A DNA stretch of 64,000 nt, from NCBI GenBank assembly GCA_021843755.1, contig JAKBWB010000014.1, positions 1 to 64,000 on the forward strand. The letters are read 5' to 3'. The number at the start of each line of letters is the position of its first letter. The stretch's first letter is position 1. The notes below the pieces were generated by a model that had not been told where the DNA came from, searched no databases, and worked only from the letters and a program-made list of their open reading frames with translations. Positions 27,448 to 35,958 of the stretch are shown piece by piece. Origin of the DNA: Pseudomonadota bacterium (GTDB taxonomy: Bacteria > Pseudomonadota > Gammaproteobacteria > Steroidobacterales > Steroidobacteraceae). The position numbers and the translations under genes were made by a program.

Positions 27448-28524
27448 ATGGCCAACGGCATGCGCAGCATCGTCGTCGACAAGATCGCCTCCGTGGCCCA
27501 AGCGTGCGGTCTCTCGCACGAGGTGCGCGTCGCGGCCGACATCCCGGCCGAGGAGGGCGTGGTGATCGTGGTCGAGGTGCTGACCAACAAGTCGACGTAC
27601 AATCAACTGGAGCTCAGCAGCGGCCGCATGGCCAAGGTGCGCAAGGGCGATGTCGTGGTCGGCGCACTGGGGCACCGCAAGGCCCTGTTCGGCTATTCCG
27701 GCCACATCCCGCCGGCGGTCAAGGTCGGCGACGTGATACAGATGCTCAACATCGGCGGGGTCCTCGGGGTGTGCGATTCGATCAACCCCGACAAGGGCCA
27801 GCCGTTCGACTGCCGGGTGATCGGCGTCGTGCTGCGCTTTCCCTACCTCGGCGAGCGCATCGGTGTGCCGGCCCGGGTTGGACACCGCAAGCTCGATCCG
27901 TCGGCGCGTTTGGAGACACTCAACGTCCCGGTCGTGGCGCTCGCCGGGACGTGCATGGAGGCCGGCAAGACCGCAGCCGCCTGCGCCGTGATCAGCCGCA
28001 TGCGCCATCGCGGCCTGACGATCGATGCGTTCAAGGCCACTGGCGTCTCGCTGCGGCGCGACATTCTCGCCATGGAGGATGCCGGTGCGCGACGCTCCGC
28101 GATCTTCACGGATTTCGGCGTCGTCACCACCACGCGCGGCAACGGCCCGGCTCTGACCCGGGCGATGCTGACCGAGCTCGCCGCCGGCAAGCCTGACGTG
28201 ATCGTGTTCGAGCTGGGCGACGGCATTCTCGGCACCTACGGTGTGGATGCCATCCTGGAGTGTCCCGACATCCGCGCCGCGCTGACCGGCGTGGTGCTTT
28301 CGGCCAACGATCCGGTGGCGGCCTGGGGCGGTGTGAAGCTGCTGCGCGAGCGCTTCGAGATCGAGCCGTGCGTGGTGACCGGACCGGCCACCGACAACCA
28401 GGTCGGTGTCGATCTGATCACGGAGCAGCTGCGGGTGCCGGCGTTCAACGCCATCAGCAGCGGTGCGCAACTGGGCGAGCATGTCATGCAGGCCGTCGGC
28501 CTGGCGCGCCAAGGCGAGCCATGA
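27448..28524 (+). CDS. DUF1611 family P-loop protein, candidate N-acyl(glutamate) transferase
   Basis: 358 residues. An N-terminal all-beta domain (about 1-150: GHRKALFGYSGHIPPAVKVGD) precedes a P-loop domain with GTCMEAGKT at 167-175, the BioD-like spacing with five residues between the glycines and K174 as the phosphate-binding lysine. ELGDGILGTYG and SANDPVAAWGGVKLL follow. DUF1611 proteins include DgcN, reported to N-acetylate D-glutamate in marine bacteria. Here the gene is locked into the arginine operon: one base after argG and overlapping argC by ATGA. The operon has no argA, so a role in making N-acylglutamate is plausible. No acyltransferase activity can be proved from sequence alone. 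Confidence 0.8.
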   Translation: MANGMRSIVVDKIASVAQACGLSHEVRVAADIPAEEGVVIVVEVLTNKSTYNQLELSSGRMAKVRKGDVVVGALGHRKALFGYSGHIPPAVKVGDVIQMLNIGGVLGVCDSINPDKGQPFDCRVIGVVLRFPYLGERIGVPARVGHRKLDPSARLETLNVPVVALAGTCMEAGKTAAACAVISRMRHRGLTIDAFKATGVSLRRDILAMEDAGARRSAIFTDFGVVTTTRGNGPALTRAMLTELAAGKPDVIVFELGDGILGTYGVDAILECPDIRAALTGVVLSANDPVAAWGGVKLLRERFEIEPCVVTGPATDNQVGVDLITEQLRVPAFNAISSGAQLGEHVMQAVGLARQGEP

Positions 28525-29582
28525 GCGAGCGCATTCCCGCCGTGGTGCTCGGCGGCACCGGCTACGTGGCCGGAGAGTTGCTGCGGCTGCTCGCCGGACA
28601 TCCGCACTTCGAGGTGCGCGCGGTGATGTCGGACAGCCAGCCGGGCGAGCCGCTCGGGGCAGCCTTCCCCCACCTCGCGGCGGCCTATGGGGAGGCGTGC
28701 TTTCAGCCGTACAACGAGATCCAGTCACTCCTGACCCGCGTGCCGCACAGCGCGGTGTTCTGTGCTGCGCCGCACGGGGTCTCCGCCCAGCTCATCGATT
28801 CGCTGCTCACCGCCGCCGAGGCTGCCGGCACCCGACCGCGCGTGGTGGACATCTCCGCCGACTTCCGTTTCCGGTCGGCCGACGCCTATCAGCGGGTCTA
28901 CAAACATCCGCACGGCGCGCCGCAGCGCCTCGCGCAGTTCACCTGCGCCCTGCCGGAGCATCTGGCCGCATCGGGTACGCCGCACGTGGCTCATCCGGGC
29001 TGCTTCGCCAGCGCGGTACTGCTGGCGAGCGTGCCGCTGCTCACCCTGGGACTGACGCCGCCGCAGCTGTTCGTGTCGGGGGTGACCGGAAGCACCGGGG
29101 CGGGACGCAAACCGGTGGCGGGCACGCATCATCCCGTGCGTCACAGCGATCTCTATGCCTACAGTGCGCTTGCGCACCGTCATGCGCCTGAGATCGCAGC
29201 CTGTGCCCACGCCGCCGCGGGTGTGTGGGCGGATATCGCGTTCGTCCCGCATTCCGGACCGTTCGCGCGCGGTATTCACGTGACGGTGCAGGCGCCGCTG
29301 GTGCGGCCGCTCGAGACCGCCGAGGTGATCGGTGCGCTGCGCGGGTTCTATGCCGGATCGCGGTTCGTGCGCGTGCTCGAGACGCCGCCGCGCGTGAAAG
29401 ACGTCGTCGCGAGCAATTACGCGCACCTGAGCGCGGTGAGCGACGGCCGAACGGTGGCCGTGATGTGCACTCTCGACAATCTCACGAAGGGCGCCGCCGG
29501 CGGCGCGGTGCAGTGGATGAACCGGATGTTCGGCCTGGCCGAGACCGACGGTCTGACGGCGCCGGCACCCGGTTGGACCTGA
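28521..29582 (+). CDS. argC: N-acyl-gamma-glutamyl-phosphate reductase
   Basis: 353 residues from the ATG that overlaps the upstream stop (ATGA). Nucleotide loop GGTGYVAGELLRLL at the N-terminus; catalytic cysteine C161 in HPGCFAS; VTGSTGAGRKP and THHPVRHSDLYAY form the substrate pocket. It reduces N-acylglutamyl phosphate to the semialdehyde with NADPH. Whether the acyl group is acetyl or succinyl cannot be read here, but the transcarbamylase two genes on suggests succinyl. argD follows after 16 bases. Confidence 0.94.
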   Translation: MSERIPAVVLGGTGYVAGELLRLLAGHPHFEVRAVMSDSQPGEPLGAAFPHLAAAYGEACFQPYNEIQSLLTRVPHSAVFCAAPHGVSAQLIDSLLTAAEAAGTRPRVVDISADFRFRSADAYQRVYKHPHGAPQRLAQFTCALPEHLAASGTPHVAHPGCFASAVLLASVPLLTLGLTPPQLFVSGVTGSTGAGRKPVAGTHHPVRHSDLYAYSALAHRHAPEIAACAHAAAGVWADIAFVPHSGPFARGIHVTVQAPLVRPLETAEVIGALRGFYAGSRFVRVLETPPRVKDVVASNYAHLSAVSDGRTVAVMCTLDNLTKGAAGGAVQWMNRMFGLAETDGLTAPAPGWT

Positions 29583-29598
29583 GGCGCAAGAGAACGAC

Positions 29599-30774
29599 AT
29601 GAACGCAACGACACCGGTCCATTCCGCGCCGCCCGAGGCGCCCCGCGACGCTCTGGCGCCGGTCTACGCCCAATACCCGTTCGAGGTCGATCACGCCGAA
29701 GGGGTCTGGCTGATCAACGCGCGCGGCGAGCGCCTGCTCGACCTGTACGGCGGACACGCGGTGGCCGCCCTCGGTTACGGCCACCCCGGCTGGACCGAAG
29801 CGCTGGCCGCGCAGGCCCGCGCCTGCCAGTTCCAGACCAATGCGCTGCCGATGGCGATCCGCGCCCGTGCGGCGCAACGGCTGCTGGCGTTCTCCCAACT
29901 CGATCTCGCCAGCGTATTCCTGGTCAACAGCGGCGCGGAGGCCAATGAGAACGCGCTGCGGCTGGCTTTGCGGCTGACCGCACGGCCGCACGTGGCGGCG
30001 CTCGAGGGCGCCTTCCACGGCCGGACCGCCGCGGCGGCGGCCGTGACCTGGGGTTCCGAGGCCTGGTACGGCTTTCCCCGCAAGCCCTTCGATGTCAGCT
30101 TCATGCCGCGGCACGAGCCCGGCGCCATCGCCGAGCACGTGACCGAGCGTACCGCCGCCGTCATCGTCGAGCCGGTGCAGGGCCTGGCCGGCGCCGTCGA
30201 TCTCGGCGCGCCGTATCTTGCGGCCCTGCGCGAGCGCTGTGACCGGGTCGGCGCGCTGTTGATCTTCGATGAAGTGCAATGTGGGCTCGGGCGCGTGGGC
30301 GCCCCGTTCGCCGCCACCCTGTACGGGGTCACGCCGGATCTGCTGACGACGGCGAAAGCCCTCGGCAATGGCTTCCCATGCGCGGCGCTGCTGACATCGG
30401 CGCGGGTATCGGCCGCTTTGAAGATCGGTGAACTCGGCACGACCTACGGCGGTGGGCCGATGGCCTGTGCGGCCTTGCTGGCCTGCATCGAGGCGATCGA
30501 GTCGCAGCGGCTGTTGGAGAACGTCCGGCACATGTCGGAGACGATCCGGCGCACGTGCCACGTCGGGCCGGTGAGCGCCATCCAGGGCGCCGGGCTGTTG
30601 CTCGGGCTGCGCATGCGCCGCCCCGCCAAGCAGATCCAGGCCGAGCTGCTGCGCCGCGGCATCCTCGCCGGCACGGCGAGCGACCCGCAGGTCCTGCGGC
30701 TGCTGCCGCCGTTCATTCTCCGGGCCTCGCACGTCGAGCTGCTGCGCCGGGCGCTGGCGGACATCGGCGAATGA
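29599..30774 (+). CDS. argD: N-acylornithine aminotransferase
   Basis: 391 residues, class III PLP aminotransferase. VNSGAEANENALRLAL binds the cofactor phosphate, IFDEVQCGLGR the pyridine ring, and K253 in LTTAKALGNGFP forms the Schiff base. It transfers an amino group from glutamate to N-acylglutamate semialdehyde. The stop overlaps the ATG of argF' (ATGA). In many bacteria the same enzyme also serves lysine synthesis as DapC; dapF lies 5 kb further on, but nothing here shows that dual use. Confidence 0.94.
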   Translation: MNATTPVHSAPPEAPRDALAPVYAQYPFEVDHAEGVWLINARGERLLDLYGGHAVAALGYGHPGWTEALAAQARACQFQTNALPMAIRARAAQRLLAFSQLDLASVFLVNSGAEANENALRLALRLTARPHVAALEGAFHGRTAAAAAVTWGSEAWYGFPRKPFDVSFMPRHEPGAIAEHVTERTAAVIVEPVQGLAGAVDLGAPYLAALRERCDRVGALLIFDEVQCGLGRVGAPFAATLYGVTPDLLTTAKALGNGFPCAALLTSARVSAALKIGELGTTYGGGPMACAALLACIEAIESQRLLENVRHMSETIRRTCHVGPVSAIQGAGLLLGLRMRRPAKQIQAELLRRGILAGTASDPQVLRLLPPFILRASHVELLRRALADIGE

Positions 30775-31772
30775 AGCGCTTCCTCGACCTGGCGGAGCTG
30801 GCCCGCGAGGAGGTGCTCGCGCTGCTGGAGCTGGCCGGACGGCTGGAGCGGCAGCCGGAGCCGCGCGCGCTCGAGGGCAAGATCCTCGGCCTGCTGTTCA
30901 TGAACCCCTCGCTGCGCACGCTCGCCTCGATGCAGGCGGGCATGGCGCGGCTCGGGGGCAGCTCCTTCGTGATCACACCGGGACAGGGCACCTGGCAGCT
31001 CGAGACACGCCTCGGAGCGGTGATGAGCGGCGCGGCCGCCGAGCACGTGCGCGAGGGCATCCCGGTGCTGACCTCCTACTGCGATGCGCTCGGGATCCGC
31101 GCCTTCGCCGATGGCCGCGACCTGGCCGCCGATCTGGCCGAGACCAACTTCAACGCGATGGCGGCGCTGACCGGCAAGCCCCTGATCAACCTCGAGTCCG
31201 CCGTCAATCATCCCTGTCAGGCGCTTGCCGACTGGAAGACGCTGGACGATCTGGGCGTGCCGCGACACGGCCGCTTCGTGCTCTCCTGGGTCTATCACCC
31301 GCGGCCGCTGCCGCTGGCGGTCCCGGCCGCGGCGCTGCACATGGCGGCGCTGCGCGGGATGGAGGTGGTGGTGCTGCGGCCCGCAGGCTTTGCGCTGCCG
31401 CAGGCGATCATGGACAAGGCGCGCCGCGCCGCCTCGATGAGCGGCGGCTCGATTCGCGAGAGCGACGTGCGGCGCGAGGCCCTGGCGGGCGCGGCCGTCA
31501 TTTACGCCAAGGAATGGGGTGCGACCGAATGTTACGGCGATACGGCGGCGGATGCGCGTCTGCGCGGTGCGCACGCCGACTGGTGCGTGCGCGGCGACTG
31601 GTTCGAGCATGCGGCGCCGGAGTGCCGCCTGATGCATTGCCTGCCCGTGCGGCGCAACGTCGCCGTGGCCGACGAGGTCCTCGACGGCCCGCGCAGCGCC
31701 GTGCTGCGCGAAGCGTACAATCGGCTGACGGTGCAAATGGCGGTGTTGTACCGTCTGCTGAAGGGGCTGTGA
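30771..31772 (+). CDS. argF': N-acylornithine carbamoyltransferase, SOTCase-like
   Basis: 333 residues. Transcarbamylase features: carbamoyl-phosphate loop NPSLRT (45-50), NHPCQALAD and MHCLPVRRN. It is not an ordinary ArgF. WQLETRLGAVMSG, IPVLTSYCDALGIRAFA and HPRPLPLAVP match the Bacteroides fragilis N-succinylornithine enzyme better than Xanthomonas AOTCase (alignment from memory). The specificity position, Glu92 in AOTCase and Pro90 in SOTCase, is Ala90 here. The carbamylated lysine of AOTCase (K302) is replaced by Met in NRLTVQMAV. Both differences favour a succinyl substrate. It overlaps argD by 4 bases. Confidence 0.85.
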   Translation: MKRFLDLAELAREEVLALLELAGRLERQPEPRALEGKILGLLFMNPSLRTLASMQAGMARLGGSSFVITPGQGTWQLETRLGAVMSGAAAEHVREGIPVLTSYCDALGIRAFADGRDLAADLAETNFNAMAALTGKPLINLESAVNHPCQALADWKTLDDLGVPRHGRFVLSWVYHPRPLPLAVPAAALHMAALRGMEVVVLRPAGFALPQAIMDKARRAASMSGGSIRESDVRREALAGAAVIYAKEWGATECYGDTAADARLRGAHADWCVRGDWFEHAAPECRLMHCLPVRRNVAVADEVLDGPRSAVLREAYNRLTVQMAVLYRLLKGL

Positions 31773-31816
31773 TCCGGACATGGCTATCGATATTCCGACG
31801 AGGACTCTGCACTGAC

Positions 31817-32755
31817 ATGATCATGCAACCCGGGGACCAGGCACTGGCCATACGCGCGCTGAAAAGCGCGGCACCCTACATCCGCATGTATCGCGGCAAG
31901 ACGTTCGTGGTGAAGGTCGGCGGTGGGGTGTTTGTCGAGGAGGCTGCGACGCGCGCGCTCATCGAGCAGATCGCCCTGTTGCATTATTTCGGCGTCCGTG
32001 TGGTGTTTGTACACGGCGGCGGCCCGCAGGTCACGGAGCTGGCCAACGCGCTCGGCCTGGAGTCGCGCATGGTGGAAGGCCGCCGCGTCACCGATCGCCG
32101 ATCGATGGACGTCACCGCGATGGTGCTCAACGGCACGATCAATACCCGCATTCTGGGCGTGTGCCGCGAGCTGAACGTCGAGGCCGTCGGGGTCAGCGGG
32201 GTCGATGCCGGCCTGGTGCGTGCGCACAAACGCCCGCCGGTGCAGATGGCTTCGAATGGCGAGTCGGTCGATTTTGGGTTCGTGGGCGACATCGACGTGG
32301 TCGATCCGACGGTGCTGCGCACGCTCCTTGACAGCAATCTGATGCCGGTGGTGAGTCCCCTGTCGGCCGACGATGCAGGGACCCTGCTCAACATCAATGC
32401 CGATACGGTGGCCGCCGCCCTGGCCGCGGCGCTCGGCGCCGAGAAGCTCGTCCTGTGCACCGGCGCGCCGGGCATCCTCGCCGATCGTGCCGATCCGGGC
32501 TCGCTCATTTCCTACACCGACCTCGCGGGCCTGCGCGAGCTGTGCCAGCAGGGGTGCATCGCCGAGGGCATGTTGCCGAAGACCAAGGCCATCGAAGCGG
32601 CCATCCGCGGCGGGGTGCGCCGCGTGCACGTGGTGTCGTACCGGGCGCCCGAGGGCATCCTCGGCGAGGTATTCACCAACGAGGGGACCGGCACGCTGAT
32701 CGTCGCGGACGTCAATGCGCTGACGCCGGCCGAGCAGCACGGCGCCGGGGGCTGA
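31817..32755 (+). CDS. argB: N-acylglutamate kinase
   Basis: 312 residues; ATG at 31817 with GAGGA upstream (a second ATG two codons later is possible). Amino-acid kinase fold: VVKVGGGVF at the nucleotide site, FVHGGGPQV at the substrate site, LNINADTVAAALAAALGAEKLVLCTGAPGIL in the C-lobe. It phosphorylates N-acylglutamate. Unlike the Xanthomonas relative it has no fused acetyltransferase domain, so the acyl-glutamate must be made by another protein. The N-terminal stretch before VVKVGGG is about 30 residues longer than the core; this extension is often seen in arginine-inhibited kinases. Confidence 0.93.
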   Translation: MIMQPGDQALAIRALKSAAPYIRMYRGKTFVVKVGGGVFVEEAATRALIEQIALLHYFGVRVVFVHGGGPQVTELANALGLESRMVEGRRVTDRRSMDVTAMVLNGTINTRILGVCRELNVEAVGVSGVDAGLVRAHKRPPVQMASNGESVDFGFVGDIDVVDPTVLRTLLDSNLMPVVSPLSADDAGTLLNINADTVAAALAAALGAEKLVLCTGAPGILADRADPGSLISYTDLAGLRELCQQGCIAEGMLPKTKAIEAAIRGGVRRVHVVSYRAPEGILGEVFTNEGTGTLIVADVNALTPAEQHGAGG

Positions 32756-32757
32756 GC

Positions 32758-33948
32758 GTGAGCCGGCTGTGGGACAAAGGCGCGCCGCTCGATGAGCGGG
32801 TGCTGCGCTTCACCGCCGGGGAGGATTTCAGCCTCGATGAGCGGCTCATCGCCTATGACATCCGCGCGTCGATCGCGCATGCCGAGATGCTGCACGAGCA
32901 GGGACTGCTTGCTCGGGCGGACCTCGAGGCCATTCGCGGCGGTCTGACGGCGCTCGGGCAAGCCCATGCCCAAGGGCAGTGGCACGTTGAGCTGGCCGAC
33001 GAGGATGGGCACACCGCCCTGGAGCGCCGGTTGACCGAACGAATCGGTCCTGCGGGGGGCCGGGTCCATCTTGGGCGCTCGCGCAACGATCAGGTGCTCG
33101 CTGCCCTGCGGCTCTATCTGCGCGATGCGCTCGAGGACCTGAGCGCCGGCGCGGTAGCGGTCGCGCAGGCACTGGAGCGGCTCGGCGTGCGCGAGCAGGC
33201 CACGGCGCTGCCGGGCTACACGCACATGCAGCAGGCGATGCCGAGTTCCGTGCCGTTGTGGGCGGGTGGCTTCGCCGCCGAGATCCGCGACGATGCCGAC
33301 GCCCTGCGCCACGTCCATCGCCGCCTGGGCCGCAATCCGCTCGGATCGGCGGCCGGCTACGGCACGCCGGGCCTGCCGCTCGACCGCGAGGCGACGCGCG
33401 CGAAACTCGGCTTCGCGTCCGTGCAGGAACCGGTGACTGCCGTGCAGCTCTCCCGCGGCAAGGCTGAGGCGGAGCTGCTCTTCCACGTCACGATCCTGCT
33501 GCAGGACGTCGGACGGCTGGCCGCCGACGTGTTGCTCTTCTATACGGAAGAGTTCGGCTTCGTGCGGCTGCCGGAGGCGTTCACCACCGGCTCCTCGATC
33601 ATGCCGCAGAAGCGCAATCCGGACCTCTTCGAGCTGATCCGCGGCCGCTCGGCCACCGCCCAGGCGTGCCTGCTCGAGGTGCTGGCCATCTGTGCCAAGC
33701 TGCCGTCGGGATATCAACGCGATCTGCAGCTGTTGAAGTTTCCGCTGTTTCGCGCCATCGATCTGGCGTTGGAGACGCTCGGCATCCTGCCCGCCGCGCT
33801 CGATGCGCTCTCGTTCCGGACCGAGCGTATCCGGTTGGATCCGGCCATCCACGCTGCCGAGGAAGCCAACCGCCTCGTCGTGCGCGAAGGCATCCCCTTC
33901 CGCGAGGCCTACCGGCGCGTGGCGGCGAAGCTGAAGGGATCGGGATAG
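32758..33948 (+). CDS. argH: argininosuccinate lyase, short form
   Basis: 396 residues, against about 457 in E. coli; GTG start two bases after argB. It opens SRLWDKGAPLDERVLRFTAGED. LGRSRNDQVLAALRLYLRD, LPGYTHMQQAMPSS and the signature loop GSSIMPQKRNPD (catalytic serine) are intact. The C-terminal about 55 residues of the classic enzyme are absent: the protein stops soon after GIPFREAYRRVAAKL. The short form and the N-terminal wording resemble Bacteroidetes ArgH. It releases arginine and fumarate and is the last arginine gene of the operon. Confidence 0.93.
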   Translation: MSRLWDKGAPLDERVLRFTAGEDFSLDERLIAYDIRASIAHAEMLHEQGLLARADLEAIRGGLTALGQAHAQGQWHVELADEDGHTALERRLTERIGPAGGRVHLGRSRNDQVLAALRLYLRDALEDLSAGAVAVAQALERLGVREQATALPGYTHMQQAMPSSVPLWAGGFAAEIRDDADALRHVHRRLGRNPLGSAAGYGTPGLPLDREATRAKLGFASVQEPVTAVQLSRGKAEAELLFHVTILLQDVGRLAADVLLFYTEEFGFVRLPEAFTTGSSIMPQKRNPDLFELIRGRSATAQACLLEVLAICAKLPSGYQRDLQLLKFPLFRAIDLALETLGILPAALDALSFRTERIRLDPAIHAAEEANRLVVREGIPFREAYRRVAAKLKGSG

Positions 33949-34038
33949 ACCGGGTCTGCCGCTGCGCAGCGGGCGCGCTCCTGACGCCGGGTCCGGTGCG
34001 CTGCGCGAAGAGAATCCCGCGCGGCCTCGCGGCGGCGG

Positions 34039-35184
34039 TTGAGGCATAATACGACCGTGATCGGCCAGGTGCGCTCTCAGATCCTGCCGCGGCCGGCGCC
34101 CCCGGACCGGGCCTTCCGCGGCGGCGACGCCTTCTATCTGCCGAATTTCTGTGCTTCGCGGGCAGCGTTCGCCATCGTCGTCGTGGCGGAGCTGACCGCC
34201 ATCGTGGTGTCGATCGCCCGCAGCGCGGCGCAGGGTTTCTGGTCGGAGCTGGCGCTCAGCTCGCTGTTTCTCCTGTGGGTTGGGCTGCTGTCCGCGGCGC
34301 TGCTGTGCGTGCTGCGCCCGCTGCTCGCGCGCCTCGGGGTGCAACGCGGCTCGAGCGTCGCATTGGCGCTGATGATCGCGGTGGTCGCGGCGGTGTCGGC
34401 CGGCGTGGTTCTGCTCGGCCAGACACATCTGGTGCGTGCCGCCGGTGCGGACTCGCTGTTCCCGCGGCGCTTCGGGCCGTTCGTGCTGCGCAACACGGCG
34501 ATCGGTTTCGTCATCGCCGCGGTGACGCTGCGCTATTTCTACGTCACGCATCAATGGCGACGCAACATCGAGCTGCGCGCCGCGGCGCGCGTGCACGCCC
34601 TGCAGGCGCGCATCCGTCCGCACTTCCTGTTCAACAGCATGAACACCATCGCCGCGTTGACCCGCAGCGAGCCGCGCGCGGCCGAGCAGGCCGTGCAGGA
34701 TCTGGCCGACCTCTTCCGCGCCTCCCTTGCCGAGCCGCTCGCGACCATAACGCTTGCCGATGAGCTCGAGATCACCCGCACCTATCAGCGCATCGAGCAG
34801 CTGCGCCTCGGCGAGCGGCTGCGCGTGGCCTGGCATGTCGAGGCCCTGCCGCTCGATGCGCGCGTGCCGGGATTGCTGCTGCAGCCGCTGCTCGAAAACG
34901 CAATCTATCACGGCATCGAGCCGCGCCCGGCCGGTGGCACGGTCGAGATCAACGGCGAGCGCACCGGCGAGCTGCTCTGGCTGGTGGTGCGCAATCCAGT
35001 CGGTGTGCCGGTGCGCGAGCATGAGGGCAATCAGCTTGCACTGCAGAACATCCGCGAGCGCCTGACGCTGCACTACGGCGAGCGGGCGCTGCTGAAGGCC
35101 GGTCGCTTCGAGGAGGAATACATCGTGACGCTGCGTTTTCCTTACCTTCCGGCGCTGGCGCCTGCGGGCAGCGCGCGCGACTGA
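34039..35184 (+). CDS. algZ: LytS/AlgZ-type sensor histidine kinase
   Basis: About 381 residues. Four hydrophobic helices fill the first 170 residues. Next is the His_kinase domain with RPHFLFNSMNTIAAL (phospho-acceptor H) and an ATPase domain with LLLQPLLENAIYHGIEP. This is the AlgZ/FimS group lacking a classic DHp domain. The start is unclear: TTG at 34039 or GTG at 34057; neither has a strong ribosome site. In Pseudomonas the order argH-algZ-algR is the same, where the pair controls alginate and twitching. The response regulator follows nine bases later. Confidence 0.87.
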   Translation: MRHNTTVIGQVRSQILPRPAPPDRAFRGGDAFYLPNFCASRAAFAIVVVAELTAIVVSIARSAAQGFWSELALSSLFLLWVGLLSAALLCVLRPLLARLGVQRGSSVALALMIAVVAAVSAGVVLLGQTHLVRAAGADSLFPRRFGPFVLRNTAIGFVIAAVTLRYFYVTHQWRRNIELRAAARVHALQARIRPHFLFNSMNTIAALTRSEPRAAEQAVQDLADLFRASLAEPLATITLADELEITRTYQRIEQLRLGERLRVAWHVEALPLDARVPGLLLQPLLENAIYHGIEPRPAGGTVEINGERTGELLWLVVRNPVGVPVREHEGNQLALQNIRERLTLHYGERALLKAGRFEEEYIVTLRFPYLPALAPAGSARD

Positions 35185-35193
35185 CGGCCGCCC

Positions 35194-35925
35194 ATGCTCA
35201 GGGTGCTCATCGTCGATGACGAGCCGCCGGCCCGCGAGCGGCTCGGTCAGCTGCTCGATGAAATCGGCGGCGTGCAGATCGCCGGGCAGGCCTCCACGGG
35301 GCTCGAGGCGCTCGAGCAGGCGGCGCGTCTGGCGCCGGATGTCGTGCTGCTCGATGTGCGCATGCCCGGGTTGGACGGTATCGAGACGGCGCGTTACTTG
35401 AATGTTCTGCAGGAACCGCCCGCGATCATCTTCACCACCGCGTACGATCAATACGCGGTCCATGCCTTCGAGACGCACGCGGCGGGCTATCTCCTCAAGC
35501 CCATCCGCAAGGACAAGCTCGCGGCGGCACTCGCGCATGCAGGGCGGTTGACGCGGCCGCAACTGCGGCAGCTGGCCGCAACCACCGGCGCGCGCGGCCG
35601 GACACACGTCGCGGCGCGGCGCCGCGATCAGGTCAGCCTGATCGCCGTCGACGAGATTCTGTATTTCCAGGCGGATCAGAAATACACCACGGTCCGGCAC
35701 ACCCAGGGCGAGGACCTCATCGAGGAGTCGCTGCGCACGCTCGAGGAGGATCTCGGGGAGAATTTCGTGCGCATCCATCGCAATACACTGGCCAATATCC
35801 GCTACCTGCAGCGCATCGTGCGTGACGCGGACGGGCACTACTGCGTCCTGCTGCGCGGGTGTTCGACCCCGTTGCCGGTCAGCCGCCGCCTGGCCGGGGA
35901 GCTGCGCGAGCGGTTCAGGGTCTGA
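35194..35925 (+). CDS. algR: LytTR-type response regulator AlgR
   Basis: 243 residues. Receiver domain (about 1-120) with DDE near the N-terminus, phospho-acceptor aspartate in VVLLDVRMPGLDG, TTAYDQYAVHAF and the conserved lysine in YLLKPIRKDKL. A linker leads to a LytTR DNA-binding domain (about 140-240): FQADQKYTTVRHTQGEDLIEESL, then FVRIHRNTLANIRYL. It is the partner of the adjacent AlgZ-like kinase. Targets are not visible in this window. Confidence 0.92.
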   Translation: MLRVLIVDDEPPARERLGQLLDEIGGVQIAGQASTGLEALEQAARLAPDVVLLDVRMPGLDGIETARYLNVLQEPPAIIFTTAYDQYAVHAFETHAAGYLLKPIRKDKLAAALAHAGRLTRPQLRQLAATTGARGRTHVAARRRDQVSLIAVDEILYFQADQKYTTVRHTQGEDLIEESLRTLEEDLGENFVRIHRNTLANIRYLQRIVRDADGHYCVLLRGCSTPLPVSRRLAGELRERFRV

Positions 35926-35958
35926 CCGCGGGCAGGCAGTTACGGTATGCTCGCGTCG

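Noticed and set aside
30771-31772. Ordinary ornithine carbamoyltransferase (argF) or N-acetylornithine type
   Set aside because: The ordinary STRT loop is SLRT, and the AOTCase markers Glu92 and Lys302 are replaced by Ala and Met; the SOTCase-like reading fits better, though biochemistry is needed.
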